Source of the DNA: Methanosarcinaceae archaeon
Lineage (GTDB): Archaea > Halobacteriota > Methanosarcinia > Methanosarcinales > Methanosarcinaceae
Assembly: GCA_020055655.1 (NCBI GenBank)
Contig: JAIPUR010000020.1
Location: forward strand, 1 to 46,711
Direction of reading: 5' to 3'
DNA: 46,711 nt
Part shown: one piece after another, positions 9,058 to 18,433 of the stretch
How the letters are laid out: each line of letters opens with the position of its first letter
Position numbering within the stretch: position 1 is the stretch's first letter
Made by a program: the position numbers and the translations under genes
The notes under the pieces: model-generated
What the model was told of the DNA's origin: nothing
The model's database searches: none
What the model saw: only the letters and a program-made list of their open reading frames with translations

Positions 9058-9690
9058 ATGGCAGATAATACAAGCACATTCACCGGAACATATGGCGGGG
9101 GACTTCCTCTTACTGTGATCCTTAACGAAGGTGCAATAACAGTAGGTACATCTTACGACGGAATTGGAACAAAGGCAACCTCTTATACATTTGCTAGTGA
9201 ACTAGCAGAGGGCGACTACGTAGCCATCAGTAACGACAGTGGTAACACATTCGCAGCAACAGGTGGAATTCCACTAGTTGAGACAGCTGTGAACGGCGAA
9301 GGCCTTGTAATTGGGAAGATAGTCAGTACACCAGTATTCGAACAGAAGCCAGCTAACTCAGCAGCAGCTGATACTCTCGCAGAAAGACTTGCTGGGAAAT
9401 ATTACAGAGTTGCGGTAGTTGAATTCATGGCTGGAATAACCAGTGTACAGAAGGCTACTGTCATGTGTGACGGTACTAATGCAACCGTACCTGGTGTAGG
9501 AAGTACACTTAAATTTAATATAACCAGTGGATATTCCACTAGCATAGAAAACGGACTACAGTTCGATTCTGCTGCAAGTGGTGGAACAGGGGTAATACCA
9601 TTCCATTACGTGCCATCGGGAACCAATGGAGATACATACAGCTGTCTCGTAGGTATCACCGGACTGCTTACATCCGTAACTGGAGCATAA
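9058..9690 (+). CDS. Capsid decoration/accessory protein
   Basis: This 210-residue, Gly/Thr/Ala-rich, beta-type protein lies directly before the major capsid gene. Segments such as LAEGDYVAISNDSG and NGEGLVIGKIVSTP resemble the small beta-barrel capsid-stabilising proteins often encoded there (DUF2190-like). It has no Trp and one Cys. It is probably an outer-surface stabiliser. A minor role in head assembly cannot be excluded. Confidence 0.5.
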   Translation: MADNTSTFTGTYGGGLPLTVILNEGAITVGTSYDGIGTKATSYTFASELAEGDYVAISNDSGNTFAATGGIPLVETAVNGEGLVIGKIVSTPVFEQKPANSAAADTLAERLAGKYYRVAVVEFMAGITSVQKATVMCDGTNATVPGVGSTLKFNITSGYSTSIENGLQFDSAASGGTGVIPFHYVPSGTNGDTYSCLVGITGLLTSVTGA

Positions 9691-9706
9691 TTGGAGTTGA
9701 TATAAT

Positions 9707-10675
9707 ATGGTAAGCGGAACAAACGACCGTTATCTTAAGACAGATGTAGCTCTCCCTATTATCAGGGAGATAGCTGAACCGTACCTTTGGGCATACGATC
9801 TTGTAACACCTGTACCAGAGGACAGACTTGCGTTCATGTATCTATACGACGATACTGGAATGTCAAGCGACAGTAAAAAAGAGAAACCACCTGAGCACAA
9901 AATTGGTGCAAAGTTCCCAGAGGTCGACGTCGGTCGTATCTCAAGCGGAGCAGATGTCATCAGTGAACGTGGTTTCCAAATGCGCATACCGGACAGTGTT
10001 CTCAATGACCCCGTTCTCGGTGGAACTGAACTTAGTAGACTGTTTAAGACAGCTGGATTCTGGTTTGCTGAAATCGACAACTCCAGTATACTATCGAATC
10101 TCAAGTCAGGTGCAAACACCACGACCTCATATTTCAGCCCAGGTAACACATGGGACAGCTCAAGTGCAACCCCTGTAACTGATATCGTGGACTTCAAACA
10201 TGATATGACAACCGAAGGAAAGCCATTCAGAATGAATCAGGTTTTCATCGACAATGAAAATTTCTATGAAATGTCCGAGCATCTCATAAATGCTGACATT
10301 GACGGTGCAAAACAGCAGAGGATCATGGGAATGCCGACTATGGGCGAAGACTACATTGATGTTCCCGTATTCGGTAGAGTCAGTGGAGTTGAATCTGGTA
10401 TGACAGAAGGTTCTATCATGGGTGTCGATACTCGTAACCCTGTTGGAGAAATGCACTACTACAACAATCCTAAGTACAGTGTACCATCTTTCTCATACAC
10501 GACCAACAACCCTGCAACTGGAGCAGTAGAAGAAATCACAATTCCAAACATGGGATACAACTTCTATCAGTATCACGAGGACGACACACACGATACTGTC
10601 ATGCAGTTCTGGGTAACCAACGATACAATCGTAAAGGACTCCTACGGCGTTCTATATGCATCCTCAGGCATCTGA
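9707..10675 (+). CDS. Major capsid protein, HK97 fold type
   Basis: The 322-residue protein is in the canonical position after scaffold and decoration genes. It starts with the conserved-looking run YLKTDVALPIIREIAEPYLWAYDL and has the mixed alpha/beta composition of HK97-type shells. Codon choice shifts to C-ending codons (TTC, GAC, AAC, CTC) compared with neighbours, as expected for a very highly expressed gene. A strong hairpin terminator follows. No N-terminal scaffold (delta) domain is visible, consistent with the separate scaffold gene upstream. Confidence 0.75.
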   Translation: MVSGTNDRYLKTDVALPIIREIAEPYLWAYDLVTPVPEDRLAFMYLYDDTGMSSDSKKEKPPEHKIGAKFPEVDVGRISSGADVISERGFQMRIPDSVLNDPVLGGTELSRLFKTAGFWFAEIDNSSILSNLKSGANTTTSYFSPGNTWDSSSATPVTDIVDFKHDMTTEGKPFRMNQVFIDNENFYEMSEHLINADIDGAKQQRIMGMPTMGEDYIDVPVFGRVSGVESGMTEGSIMGVDTRNPVGEMHYYNNPKYSVPSFSYTTNNPATGAVEEITIPNMGYNFYQYHEDDTHDTVMQFWVTNDTIVKDSYGVLYASSGI

Positions 10676-10701
10676 GCGATAGGAAACAACCAATAATGTT
10701 T

Positions 10702-10737
10702 GTCACGTATATCCAATGGGATACGTGACTTTTTTTT
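10702..10737 (+). terminator. Hairpin-T8 terminator after the capsid gene
   Basis: A perfect 9-bp stem (GTCACGTAT at 10702-10710 pairing with 10721-10729) with a 10-base loop is followed by eight T residues. It lies 26 bases after the capsid stop. It should end most capsid-gene transcripts and lower expression of the connector genes downstream. Confidence 0.8.
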
Positions 10738-10760
10738 GGTTAACAACCGGAGAAATACAA

Positions 10761-10916
10761 ATGAATGAAACAATAACAGCCATCATAGCAATTGTTATAG
10801 TCGTAATGCTTACAGCTATAGCCAATTTCTTTGGTGCATCCGTTGAAACAACGTTTCTAACAGGTGTAATCACTGCAATAGCAGCTCTTGCCACCCCAGG
10901 TAAGGACAAGGAGTGA
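10761..10916 (+). CDS. Small membrane protein, 51 residues
   Basis: The start at 10761 is chosen because CCGGAG lies 5-10 bases upstream; an earlier start at 10716 would lie inside the terminator. The product has two hydrophobic stretches (residues 5-24 and 28-45) and a charged tail (GKDKE). Its family is unknown. It lies between capsid and connector genes and could be a minor virion or holin-like membrane protein. Confidence 0.55.
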   Translation: MNETITAIIAIVIVVMLTAIANFFGASVETTFLTGVITAIAALATPGKDKE

Positions 10917-10919
10917 AAC

Positions 10920-11318
10920 ATGGTATACTGTAACATAATGGACGTAAGACGTCGTATACCAGAGGTCACATCCGATAATATACCAGATTACGATATAAAG
11001 GAATTCATAATTGAAGCAAGTGGTTATATAAACGATGCACTCAGGGAAACATACACCGTACCATTTGAAACAGTACCAGCTTCAATCGAAAACATTTGTT
11101 CAATGTGGGCAGCCTATTTGGCACTGACGCTATACCCAGACGGTACAGTCGAGGACGACCTAGTTAGAATGAAGCGTGACATTGATTCACTTTTGAATAA
11201 ATATGTATCAGGCAAATATAGCTTAGGTTCAGAATATGAATTGGAGACTCCTTTGAGCGATAGTTTTTACTTTGTATCAACTAAGACAAAATACAGTTAT
11301 TACGGAGTAGACGAATGA
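10920..11318 (+). CDS. Head-tail connector protein (DUF1320/gp6-like)
   Basis: The 132-residue protein is mainly helical and opens with a DVRRRIPEVTSDNIPDYDIKEFI pattern typical of small head-completion adaptors. These sit under the portal and begin with a short bundle binding residues such as IIEASGYINDAL. It follows the membrane-protein gene by three bases and overlaps the next gene by four (ATGA). Position and size support an adaptor role. The subfamily is uncertain. Confidence 0.55.
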   Translation: MVYCNIMDVRRRIPEVTSDNIPDYDIKEFIIEASGYINDALRETYTVPFETVPASIENICSMWAAYLALTLYPDGTVEDDLVRMKRDIDSLLNKYVSGKYSLGSEYELETPLSDSFYFVSTKTKYSYYGVDE

Positions 11319-11758
11319 CTGTACCATTTGACCCACTTGAGATACAGAAGGATGTATATGAAATACTTAGGTCAGATGACGACCTGCGCAGTTATACTTC
11401 ATCTATAAAAGAAGGCGACTATGAACTCAAGTCTATACACGGTATAGATGTATGGGTTAAATCAGGTGCAACAGTTGAATCAAATGAATCTAAAGTTCTA
11501 TTCGGGTCGACATACGAAACACCTGTTGAAATTAATTTACTATGTAGATACAGGACACGTGATAATCACAGTGAAAACATGGCAAAAGCAGTAAATGTTA
11601 TTTCTAATCTATTGCACAACAATCACAAACCATCTTCAACAAATGGATACAAACAACCGATAGAAATAAGCGATTCGTTCTTGGGTCAGAATGATACACC
11701 CGAGGCATTCATATACACAATAACAATAACATACGAAACATTAGTTATATCTACATAG
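11315..11758 (+). CDS. Tail terminator/head-tail joining protein
   Basis: The 147-residue protein has an alpha/beta pattern, with an N-terminal helix (EIQKDVYEILRSDDDLRSY), central strands ending in EINLLCRYRTRDN and a helix MAKAVNVISNLLH. The last part (EAFIYTITITYETLV) is a strand. This resembles tail terminator proteins that cap the tail tube. It is coupled to the connector gene by an ATGA overlap and lies directly before the tail tube gene, as in siphoviruses. Confidence 0.5.
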   Translation: MTVPFDPLEIQKDVYEILRSDDDLRSYTSSIKEGDYELKSIHGIDVWVKSGATVESNESKVLFGSTYETPVEINLLCRYRTRDNHSENMAKAVNVISNLLHNNHKPSSTNGYKQPIEISDSFLGQNDTPEAFIYTITITYETLVIST

Positions 11759-11764
11759 GACAAG

Positions 11765-11777
11765 TTTTATATATAAT
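11765..11777 (+). promoter_or_regulatory. TATA-like box before the tail tube gene
   Basis: GTTTTATATATAATC lies about 22-35 bases upstream of the tail tube start in a 41-base gap. It fits an archaeal TATA element and would give the tail tube gene, which needs high expression, its own start. Only sequence and spacing support it. Confidence 0.4.
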
Positions 11778-11799
11778 CAATACATATAGGTGAAAGACA

Positions 11800-12312
11800 A
11801 TGGCAGTTCAAACAATTGAAACATACAAAGGATACGAAGTTAGAGTACTACTTTATATAGATGAAGATGGAAATGGCGGTGAGCCTGATACATGGGCATC
11901 TGCAACCGATGGTGTCACTCTAATTGGAGTGGCTACAGACGTAAGTACATCTGCATCAACTGATGTAACGGATATAACCGGTCTCAACCAACAGACTCCT
12001 TACAATACAAAACAGAGTAACATCTCATATGAATGGAGTCTAGACCAGCTGTATACAACGACTGAATGGCAGGACGACGCTACTTCACCTGTTAGCTACA
12101 ATCCAGTTAATATGATAAACAGTGGCATGAAGTTCGCAATTCAAATCGCTGGTATGGACGCTAAGGGAGAAACCGCCAGTGATGACGAGTTCACTGTCGT
12201 TTTGACACAGTGCAGCATCAGTGACGACGAGCTCAGTGTAAGTGGTTCAGATGGAGACATGACATTCACTATGTCAGGTAAGGCTGCAAGTAGAACAGCT
12301 GTTGTCGCATAA
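11800..12312 (+). CDS. Major tail tube protein
   Basis: The 170-residue, Thr/Ser/Asp-rich beta protein starts MAVQTIETYKGYEVRVLL and contains the DVTDITGLNQQTPYNTK and YEWSLDQLYTT pattern of phage tail tube proteins, ending in beta strands around MTFTMSGKA. It follows the tail terminator and precedes the chaperone pair and tape measure, which is the fixed order in long-tailed viruses. GGTGAAAG precedes the ATG and a strong hairpin follows the stop, suggesting a separately tuned high expression level. Confidence 0.75.
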   Translation: MAVQTIETYKGYEVRVLLYIDEDGNGGEPDTWASATDGVTLIGVATDVSTSASTDVTDITGLNQQTPYNTKQSNISYEWSLDQLYTTTEWQDDATSPVSYNPVNMINSGMKFAIQIAGMDAKGETASDDEFTVVLTQCSISDDELSVSGSDGDMTFTMSGKAASRTAVVA

Positions 12313-12315
12313 AAC

Positions 12316-12335
12316 TAGAGGGCAAAAGCCCTCTA
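12316..12335 (+). terminator. Perfect 8-bp hairpin after tail tube gene
   Basis: TAGAGGGC (12316-12323), an AAAA loop and GCCCTCTA (12328-12335) form a perfect stem four bases after the tail tube stop. There is no T-run, so it may be a partial terminator or a 3' end that protects the upstream mRNA. It sits before the ribosome binding site (AAGGAGC) of the chaperone gene. Confidence 0.6.
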
Positions 12336-12351
12336 CATAAGGAGCATTTAA

Positions 12352-12645
12352 ATGGCTAAAGCTAACAAATCAATATTCAAGGAACTAGTAGAAACGACAA
12401 CATATGCATATGAAAGCAAGAGTGGTAAAGAACATATATTTGAAATCAAACAGCTGACGGTTGGAGACATCGCCGATATTACCTCTGGTTCAGAAGAAGA
12501 AGCTGATTTTATGTTGGTTGCTAGATCACTCGGTGAAACACTTGAATATGTATATCAAATACCACTACCGGCTCTAAAAGGACTGGTAGAAACAATAGTC
12601 GAATTCAACGACCTTGGAGACATATACGACGCAGACAATGAGTAA
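12352..12645 (+). CDS. Tail assembly chaperone, first of pair
   Basis: The 97-residue protein lies between tail tube and tape measure genes. Its sequence (FEIKQLTVGDIADITSGSEEEADFMLVARSLGETL) follows the pattern of siphovirus tail assembly chaperones, acidic proteins that bind the tape measure during tail assembly. Its last eight bases overlap the next frame (ATGAGTAA). In many phages the second frame is reached by ribosomal frameshifting. Confidence 0.6.
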   Translation: MAKANKSIFKELVETTTYAYESKSGKEHIFEIKQLTVGDIADITSGSEEEADFMLVARSLGETLEYVYQIPLPALKGLVETIVEFNDLGDIYDADNE

Positions 12646-12919
12646 AAAAGAAAACGACTTTAGTCGTATATTGTTCGTATTCGCAAAGGAATTCGGATGG
12701 GGGTGGGAGTACATACGTACCATCCCGTTCAAAATCTTTAAGATGTACGTCGACGAATATGTCGAATATACAAAGGAAAATGAAGCTGCATCTAAAGGTA
12801 AAAAATATAAGAGAGAACTTAAGCCATTGACTGCTTCAGATAAATCACGTAGACGACAGATTATCGAAGAAACGAAGGCAGGTACATATGGCAATAACGG
12901 TAATAAAGACAGGCGTTGA
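12638..12919 (+). CDS. Tail assembly chaperone, second of pair
   Basis: The 93-residue product begins MSKKENDFSRILFVFAKEFGWGWEYIRTIPF, which resembles the second domain of GT-type chaperones (a phage domain with a GWSWEYI-like core). The chosen ATG overlaps the upstream stop as ATGAGTAA. The frame relative to the first gene is +1, so the usual -1 slip would not fuse them, and reinitiation at the overlap is more likely. The C-terminus is basic (KRELKPLTASDKSRRRQ). Confidence 0.55.
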   Translation: MSKKENDFSRILFVFAKEFGWGWEYIRTIPFKIFKMYVDEYVEYTKENEAASKGKKYKRELKPLTASDKSRRRQIIEETKAGTYGNNGNKDRR

Positions 12920-13340
12920 CCTGTTGAAGACAATGGAAGGTGCGCATATGAGGTGCATGCCGGTTATTAACACGGCATTCAGACGCTCATCATATGCAAT
13001 GTCGAAAACTGCAAAACGTTTTGCACCCAAGTATAACAATCTCAAATATCCTACATGGGTCGGAATGCCCAATGCACATGCAGTAGGCGGTAGACTACGG
13101 GAGTCTATTGTAAGCAGGACTACTTCTTTTAAATATTCAGGCAGAAGTGTTATACGTGCCAATACTAGTTATGCATCATATATGGAGAACGGTTTCTATC
13201 ATGTTAGAGCAGATAGACGTGTCCCTGGTACATCGTATATGAGGTCAGCATACTATACTACTTTTGTACCAAAGTTTAAACGAGAACTACATAAAGCACA
13301 TAGGATTACATTTTTACCTGTTCCTATAATTGGAGTATAA
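12888..13340 (+). CDS. HK97 gp10-like minor head/tail protein
   Basis: The 150-residue basic protein has the pattern of the gp10/tail-completion family: an N-terminal helix with Ala/Lys-rich residues (NTAFRRSSYAMSKTAKRFAPKY), then GGRLRESIVSR, then TSYASYMENGFYHVRADRRVPGTSYMR close to the typical YAxYxExG...PxxFMxxA motif. Here it lies after the chaperones rather than before the tail tube. It overlaps the preceding gene by 32 bases. Confidence 0.6.
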   Translation: MAITVIKTGVDLLKTMEGAHMRCMPVINTAFRRSSYAMSKTAKRFAPKYNNLKYPTWVGMPNAHAVGGRLRESIVSRTTSFKYSGRSVIRANTSYASYMENGFYHVRADRRVPGTSYMRSAYYTTFVPKFKRELHKAHRITFLPVPIIGV

Positions 13341-13342
13341 CG

Positions 13343-14917
13343 ATGCCAAGAGAAGAATGGATAATACATTATCAGTCCAATATAGCAAAAGGCACAGCTA
13401 AGGACATCGCACATTTAAAAGGACTCGACAGTGCACAAAGCAGAGTTAACCGTGGTAGAACACAGTATGCTAAGGGAGCAACAAATATACCACAGTCTAA
13501 TCAGAAAGCAAGTAGAAGCCTTGATATACTAAGGAATAAATTAAGGGGTGTAAATCGTGGAATGCGCCGTTCTGTTTTCATGCAGAACCTCATGGCTAAA
13601 TCTAGCCACACAGCTGGTATCAACGTTGGGATGCTATCTCTTAGAATTAACGAGGGATTCATTCCTGTACTGCTGCTGTCTTACACTGCAATGCTGCCGG
13701 TTATAGCCGGATTGCTTGCGATAGCATCTGCTGCAATTGTAGCCGGTGCTGGGCTGGCATCTGTTATTGGACTTGGTGCAGCAGCTATATCACTCAGAGG
13801 CAACAATCGTCCAATATGGGGAGCACGTAATGCTTTCCAAGACGAAAGTGAATTCGATAGACTACTTGAGCCACTGAAGGATGTATTTAAATCACCACGT
13901 ACCCAGGACAACTTAAGTTTCTTCGTCAAGGCAACCGAAGACATATTCAAAAATACATTACCAGATGCACTCGGTAACTTCATTGTAGCACTTGACAAAG
14001 GCGGACTACAGGATTTAATCGGTAGATTTACTGGTTGGCTACCTGAAGCAGCTACTAATATAGCAAAACTTGGTAACGAACTTTACAACTTAATAGGCGC
14101 TCGTTCACTCAAGAGCATAAACAAGCTATTCACATATATAGCAGATGGACTTAGGTCAACTGCTTACTGGCTGAACGATGGTGGATTCGAAGACCTAGAG
14201 TTCTTCGCAGGTACCCTTGGTAGATTCATAGGTAAACTAACGGAACTAGGTAAATCAGTATTACCAATATTATCAAGTGCATTGGATTCAATATACCCAC
14301 AGCCGATAGAACCTGTCATCAATTTACTCATAGACTTCTTCGATTCAATAAAAGGAACGGCTACACAGAAGGCAATAAATGGACTGGCTAAAATAGCAGT
14401 TGGACTTATAATACTGAATAGTGCAATGAAATTCGTCGGTGCTATTCTAACAGGTGTTGCTTCTATATACGCATTCTTCTGGGATCCAGCTAGAGGACTT
14501 ATACCATTCCTAAAGGATGTATACCGTGGTATATCAAGTTTATCTGGTTCAATTGACTGGGTAGCTATCAGAGCATCAATTGGAACACTATATAAATTTG
14601 CAAGTGCAATATCATATCTTGCAGGTGTAATACTGGCGGTAGCAGGTGTACTTGGACTGTTTAAATTAGTAAAGGACGCTTCTGCTGCCTACAATGAAGC
14701 AGGATACAGACCAGCTGATATAGGTTTAAATGAAACAGTGTTAGCAAGCGGTCAAACCGTCGGTGAATCATTTGGAAATGCAGTATTAGGCGGAACACAA
14801 CCACAGCTGTATGCAAATGTATATACACGTGTTGACCTAGACGGTGAACCAATTGGCAACAATCTGAGCGAACAACTGACACCACTAACCAGTAAAAACA
14901 AAACGGTGGTAGTATGA
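13343..14917 (+). CDS. Tape measure protein
   Basis: The 524-residue protein has a basic helical N-terminus, hydrophobic Ala/Gly-rich segments at residues 107-150 and about 345-375, and a further one around 425-450. These are usual for tape measure proteins, which set tail length and help DNA entry through the membrane. The short length predicts a fairly short non-contractile tail. Gene order (chaperones before, distal tail protein after, four-base overlap) supports the call. Confidence 0.75.
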   Translation: MPREEWIIHYQSNIAKGTAKDIAHLKGLDSAQSRVNRGRTQYAKGATNIPQSNQKASRSLDILRNKLRGVNRGMRRSVFMQNLMAKSSHTAGINVGMLSLRINEGFIPVLLLSYTAMLPVIAGLLAIASAAIVAGAGLASVIGLGAAAISLRGNNRPIWGARNAFQDESEFDRLLEPLKDVFKSPRTQDNLSFFVKATEDIFKNTLPDALGNFIVALDKGGLQDLIGRFTGWLPEAATNIAKLGNELYNLIGARSLKSINKLFTYIADGLRSTAYWLNDGGFEDLEFFAGTLGRFIGKLTELGKSVLPILSSALDSIYPQPIEPVINLLIDFFDSIKGTATQKAINGLAKIAVGLIILNSAMKFVGAILTGVASIYAFFWDPARGLIPFLKDVYRGISSLSGSIDWVAIRASIGTLYKFASAISYLAGVILAVAGVLGLFKLVKDASAAYNEAGYRPADIGLNETVLASGQTVGESFGNAVLGGTQPQLYANVYTRVDLDGEPIGNNLSEQLTPLTSKNKTVVV

Positions 14918-17031
14918 CAATTGTAAACTATGCAATACCAGATTATAAACTGCGACTGTTCACGGGTGAATATTCACCCGGTTCAGCAGTAGGAAATACC
15001 GTAAACCATGAATCAGCAGCTGGCTGGCTTGAATACGGTAACTCTGATGTATATATAAATAGATATACAATTGATGACCAAATAAGGCAGAAGTCAACGT
15101 TTAAATTCAGCATAAACAATGATCATCTATGGTTACTGAACGTTGAAATGATAGCTAAAGCAGATGCATATACGTTTTATCCAAAAGACCCAGACGGCGA
15201 AACAATCGACCCAAGTGGCAGTAAAGTAGTTGTCATGGTAAAATCAGCTGGAGATGCAACTGGTACAGTAGACGTAACAGGAACAACTATTGAAGACGGC
15301 GATGACCATACGGAGACATTTCCAATAAACGGAGAAGGTGCTTATGTTGGTACTAAAACATTCACTCATATAAACTCTCTCTCTACAGATGGTACACATG
15401 GCATAGATGCTACAGGCTTAGACGGAGATATTAGCGTGTGGGGCATCTGTGGCAATCCTCATGGACGTAGAGAGATACAGCTGTTGGTCGATGGTAATGA
15501 CGATGGATACTACGGTCTCATATTCTCTGGTTATACATTGGAACAAGAGCATAATCCCGTATATGGAAACGATGAGGTAAAAATAGAATGCGGGGATTAC
15601 ACAGAGTTTCTAATGTCAAACGATTATAATGCATCGTTCAGATGTAAATATAGATGTAGCAATTACCAGTATAATGATTTACTTGGATTCACTTGTTCAG
15701 AATCACCAAACACTGACGAGTGGTTCCTTACGAAATGTAAGACTGGTGACATGCACCCATCGCATCCAAATGGGACAGATGTAACTGAAGACGACATATA
15801 CAGCTGTAGTTACTACGTTGAGGGAACTGAACCATTGCAGTTCGATGGTTATTCATACGACGAAGATTATGCAGATAGTTCTGACTATGGATATGCTTGG
15901 TACCCAGAAGACTATAGCCGGGGACTGCTGTCTATCGCTGGTCTATGCAATCACCTAGAGAGAGACGGCAGAAGCAACCCTTGGCGTGTGGCTGCAAAGG
16001 CATACTTCGAACTCGATGGTACACATACATCAAGCGATACATTCATATCATTGAAGAACTATGAAGGATGGGGTCTAAAAGAAGGCGATTACATATACTT
16101 CGTCGACGAGTTTATGAAAGTAGTATCATCTGACTTCGATTCAGCTGGATATATAACAGCTGGAACAGTGCAAAGCAGTGGTGATATTGTTGTCGAACGT
16201 GGTGCATTGAAAACAGTCGCTGCTAATTATGCATCAGATGTATACGGAAGGTTATTCTATGTTTCAACTGCTGAAATGGGAGTAACAGACGATGACCCTG
16301 TAATAATTGAAACTGATGTCAGTTCTACTATATATGGAACCGGTTCAAGATACGCTGAAACGATGACACAGCTACTTGAGACACGTGAAGCAATATTCTG
16401 GGTAGACTACTATAGAAACTTACATCTACTAGAGCTAGACGCAGAAGACCCGTCAAACACAGGTTCATTCGAATTAAGCGACGATGATGTATTGGCAGTC
16501 AGTGGACTAGGGTTTTCAGAAGTATACAATCACGTAACAGGATTAGTCGACGATAAAAACATAGGAGAAACACCTGTTCAATTATCAGCAGATGATGTTT
16601 CTGGACTAGAGAATTCAATTAATAGATTTGGTAGATATGTTAAAGAGATTGACACTGCACAAATAAATTTCTTAGGTGGACATTCATTTGATGATAATAA
16701 ACGGGGATGGCATCCAATCGCAGAAAACTATCTTAAGATATATTCATATCCAAGAGCTGAACAGACTGTTACACTGTCTAATTTTTATCCAGATGAATGG
16801 CATTGGCTTAACTCAGGTGGCAACAGCCATACTCCTATGAATTACACCGATCCACTGAATAAATATATCGATGTCAAAGGACATAAAATCAAATGCAGTG
16901 ATTATAACTTCGAAGACAGACCAATGAAGACATGGACTATAGAAGGCATTCGATATAAAGCAGATAAATACGGGGATTCTGAAGTCAAGCTAGTGTTAAC
17001 AAGAGCTACCGATGAATCCGATTTCACATGA
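14914..17031 (+). CDS. Distal tail / baseplate hub protein
   Basis: The 705-residue protein overlaps the tape measure stop (ATGA). It is beta-rich and acidic, with Cys-containing stretches around residues 230-290 (IECGDYTEF, FRCKYRCSNYQYNDLLGFTC). Its C-terminal part (NHVTGLVDDKNIGETPVQL, TWTIEGIRYKADKYGDSEVKLVL) resembles the gp27/hub-type domain of phage tail proteins. It probably closes the tail tip and anchors the fibres. The exact family is unclear. Confidence 0.6.
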   Translation: MTIVNYAIPDYKLRLFTGEYSPGSAVGNTVNHESAAGWLEYGNSDVYINRYTIDDQIRQKSTFKFSINNDHLWLLNVEMIAKADAYTFYPKDPDGETIDPSGSKVVVMVKSAGDATGTVDVTGTTIEDGDDHTETFPINGEGAYVGTKTFTHINSLSTDGTHGIDATGLDGDISVWGICGNPHGRREIQLLVDGNDDGYYGLIFSGYTLEQEHNPVYGNDEVKIECGDYTEFLMSNDYNASFRCKYRCSNYQYNDLLGFTCSESPNTDEWFLTKCKTGDMHPSHPNGTDVTEDDIYSCSYYVEGTEPLQFDGYSYDEDYADSSDYGYAWYPEDYSRGLLSIAGLCNHLERDGRSNPWRVAAKAYFELDGTHTSSDTFISLKNYEGWGLKEGDYIYFVDEFMKVVSSDFDSAGYITAGTVQSSGDIVVERGALKTVAANYASDVYGRLFYVSTAEMGVTDDDPVIIETDVSSTIYGTGSRYAETMTQLLETREAIFWVDYYRNLHLLELDAEDPSNTGSFELSDDDVLAVSGLGFSEVYNHVTGLVDDKNIGETPVQLSADDVSGLENSINRFGRYVKEIDTAQINFLGGHSFDDNKRGWHPIAENYLKIYSYPRAEQTVTLSNFYPDEWHWLNSGGNSHTPMNYTDPLNKYIDVKGHKIKCSDYNFEDRPMKTWTIEGIRYKADKYGDSEVKLVLTRATDESDFT

Positions 17032-17038
17032 GGTCACA

Positions 17039-18433
17039 ATGGTATCTAAATTAGCTATGGCAGTAATGGCATTGATAGACAATGCAATACAATCGCTTAA
17101 GACATTGGAACTGTCGGTTCTTAAGCCATTTGGTAACGATAAACTCACAATCAAACACCCGAGCGGCGGCACACTACAGTGGAGAAACGATGGCAAAGTC
17201 TACTACAACGGCGATGAGATAAATGACATATCTATAGGCGCCGGTGATATTGATATGAACGGATTTGATATAATTGACATCGGTCAACTTGAGTTCACAG
17301 GTGCAATTGGTACATATATAAGTCACTTCGGCAGCGGTACTATTGCTATATACAATGGTACTGCGATATATAAATTCGGTCAATCTACATTCGATGTGAA
17401 TGTAAGTCTAGACCTAAACGGCAACGTTATACAGGACTGTACTGGCGTTTCGTTGTTGGGAAGTACATATGTAACAACTATATACCCATCGTCCACGTCA
17501 ACTGCTGGATATTCCATATACTTGCCACCTGCACAGGGGACAAATGGACAGACGTTGGTAAATGATGGCACAGGTAATCTAACATGGGGTACAGTCAGTG
17601 GGTCATCGTTATGGCAAACATCTTCGACCGATGGACTTGAACCAGTTGATTCCGGTCGAACTATACTATATGATATAAACCAGATATCCACTTCGACCGG
17701 TGCAGATTTCACATTATCAAGTAATGGTGATATACTGTTAGTTCCGGCTGGTTTAATAAATGTATACTCGAATATACAAATGCAGAACAACTCTATAAAT
17801 GGTATAAACCAAGTTCTGTTCGACGCTGGGTCAGCCAATCAGCTAGTAGCAGTTGGTGGTGATATCCGTATACTCGGTGATGACGCAGTTGAACTTAGGA
17901 CATCTAGTACAACCCGACTGGAAACAACAGACACATCTATTAACATCAGTGTACCAGTTGATATGGGCGGTAATAGAATATATGACTGTGATGACATTGA
18001 TTTTAATAATGGGTATGGATGTGATTGGAGCGGTACTAATTTAGATATACTTGGATTTCCAAGTACAAGTGGCAACTTACAGATTAGAGCTAATGGGGTC
18101 ACTGGTGCAGATATAAACATGTTCCCTGATGACCGTTTATATGTTGACGGTGATGGTTATTTCGTCGGCGATTTAACTGCGGCGTCGTACTCGGATAATA
18201 CACCGTTTTACGAAGGTGATGCTTTATCTGAAATAAAGGGCATAAAGGGCATTGATGGTGAAATTGACCATAGTTCTTTGCCGACGTTTGTACAGAGGAA
18301 AATGAAAAACAAGGATACAAACGTAGAACACGATAGTAGGGATTTGGGTGCTATGATTAGTATGCTGACAGTTGCTGTTCAACAGTTGACTGATAGAATT
18401 GAAGCATTGGAAGACACATATGACAACAATTAA
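17039..18433 (+). CDS. Tail fibre/tip protein with chaperone-like C-terminus
   Basis: The start at 17039 is chosen because GAGGTCACA lies just upstream, rather than the ATG at 17012. The 464-residue protein has a helical N-terminus, a long region of short beta repeats (GNVIQDCTGVSLLGS, NSINGINQVLFDAGS, GGNRIYDCDDIDF), and a helical C-terminus containing DLGAMISMLTVAVQQLTDRIEALE. That last part resembles the coiled end of an S74-type intramolecular chaperone domain that drives fibre trimerisation. Self-cleavage cannot be judged. Confidence 0.65.
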   Translation: MVSKLAMAVMALIDNAIQSLKTLELSVLKPFGNDKLTIKHPSGGTLQWRNDGKVYYNGDEINDISIGAGDIDMNGFDIIDIGQLEFTGAIGTYISHFGSGTIAIYNGTAIYKFGQSTFDVNVSLDLNGNVIQDCTGVSLLGSTYVTTIYPSSTSTAGYSIYLPPAQGTNGQTLVNDGTGNLTWGTVSGSSLWQTSSTDGLEPVDSGRTILYDINQISTSTGADFTLSSNGDILLVPAGLINVYSNIQMQNNSINGINQVLFDAGSANQLVAVGGDIRILGDDAVELRTSSTTRLETTDTSINISVPVDMGGNRIYDCDDIDFNNGYGCDWSGTNLDILGFPSTSGNLQIRANGVTGADINMFPDDRLYVDGDGYFVGDLTAASYSDNTPFYEGDALSEIKGIKGIDGEIDHSSLPTFVQRKMKNKDTNVEHDSRDLGAMISMLTVAVQQLTDRIEALEDTYDNN

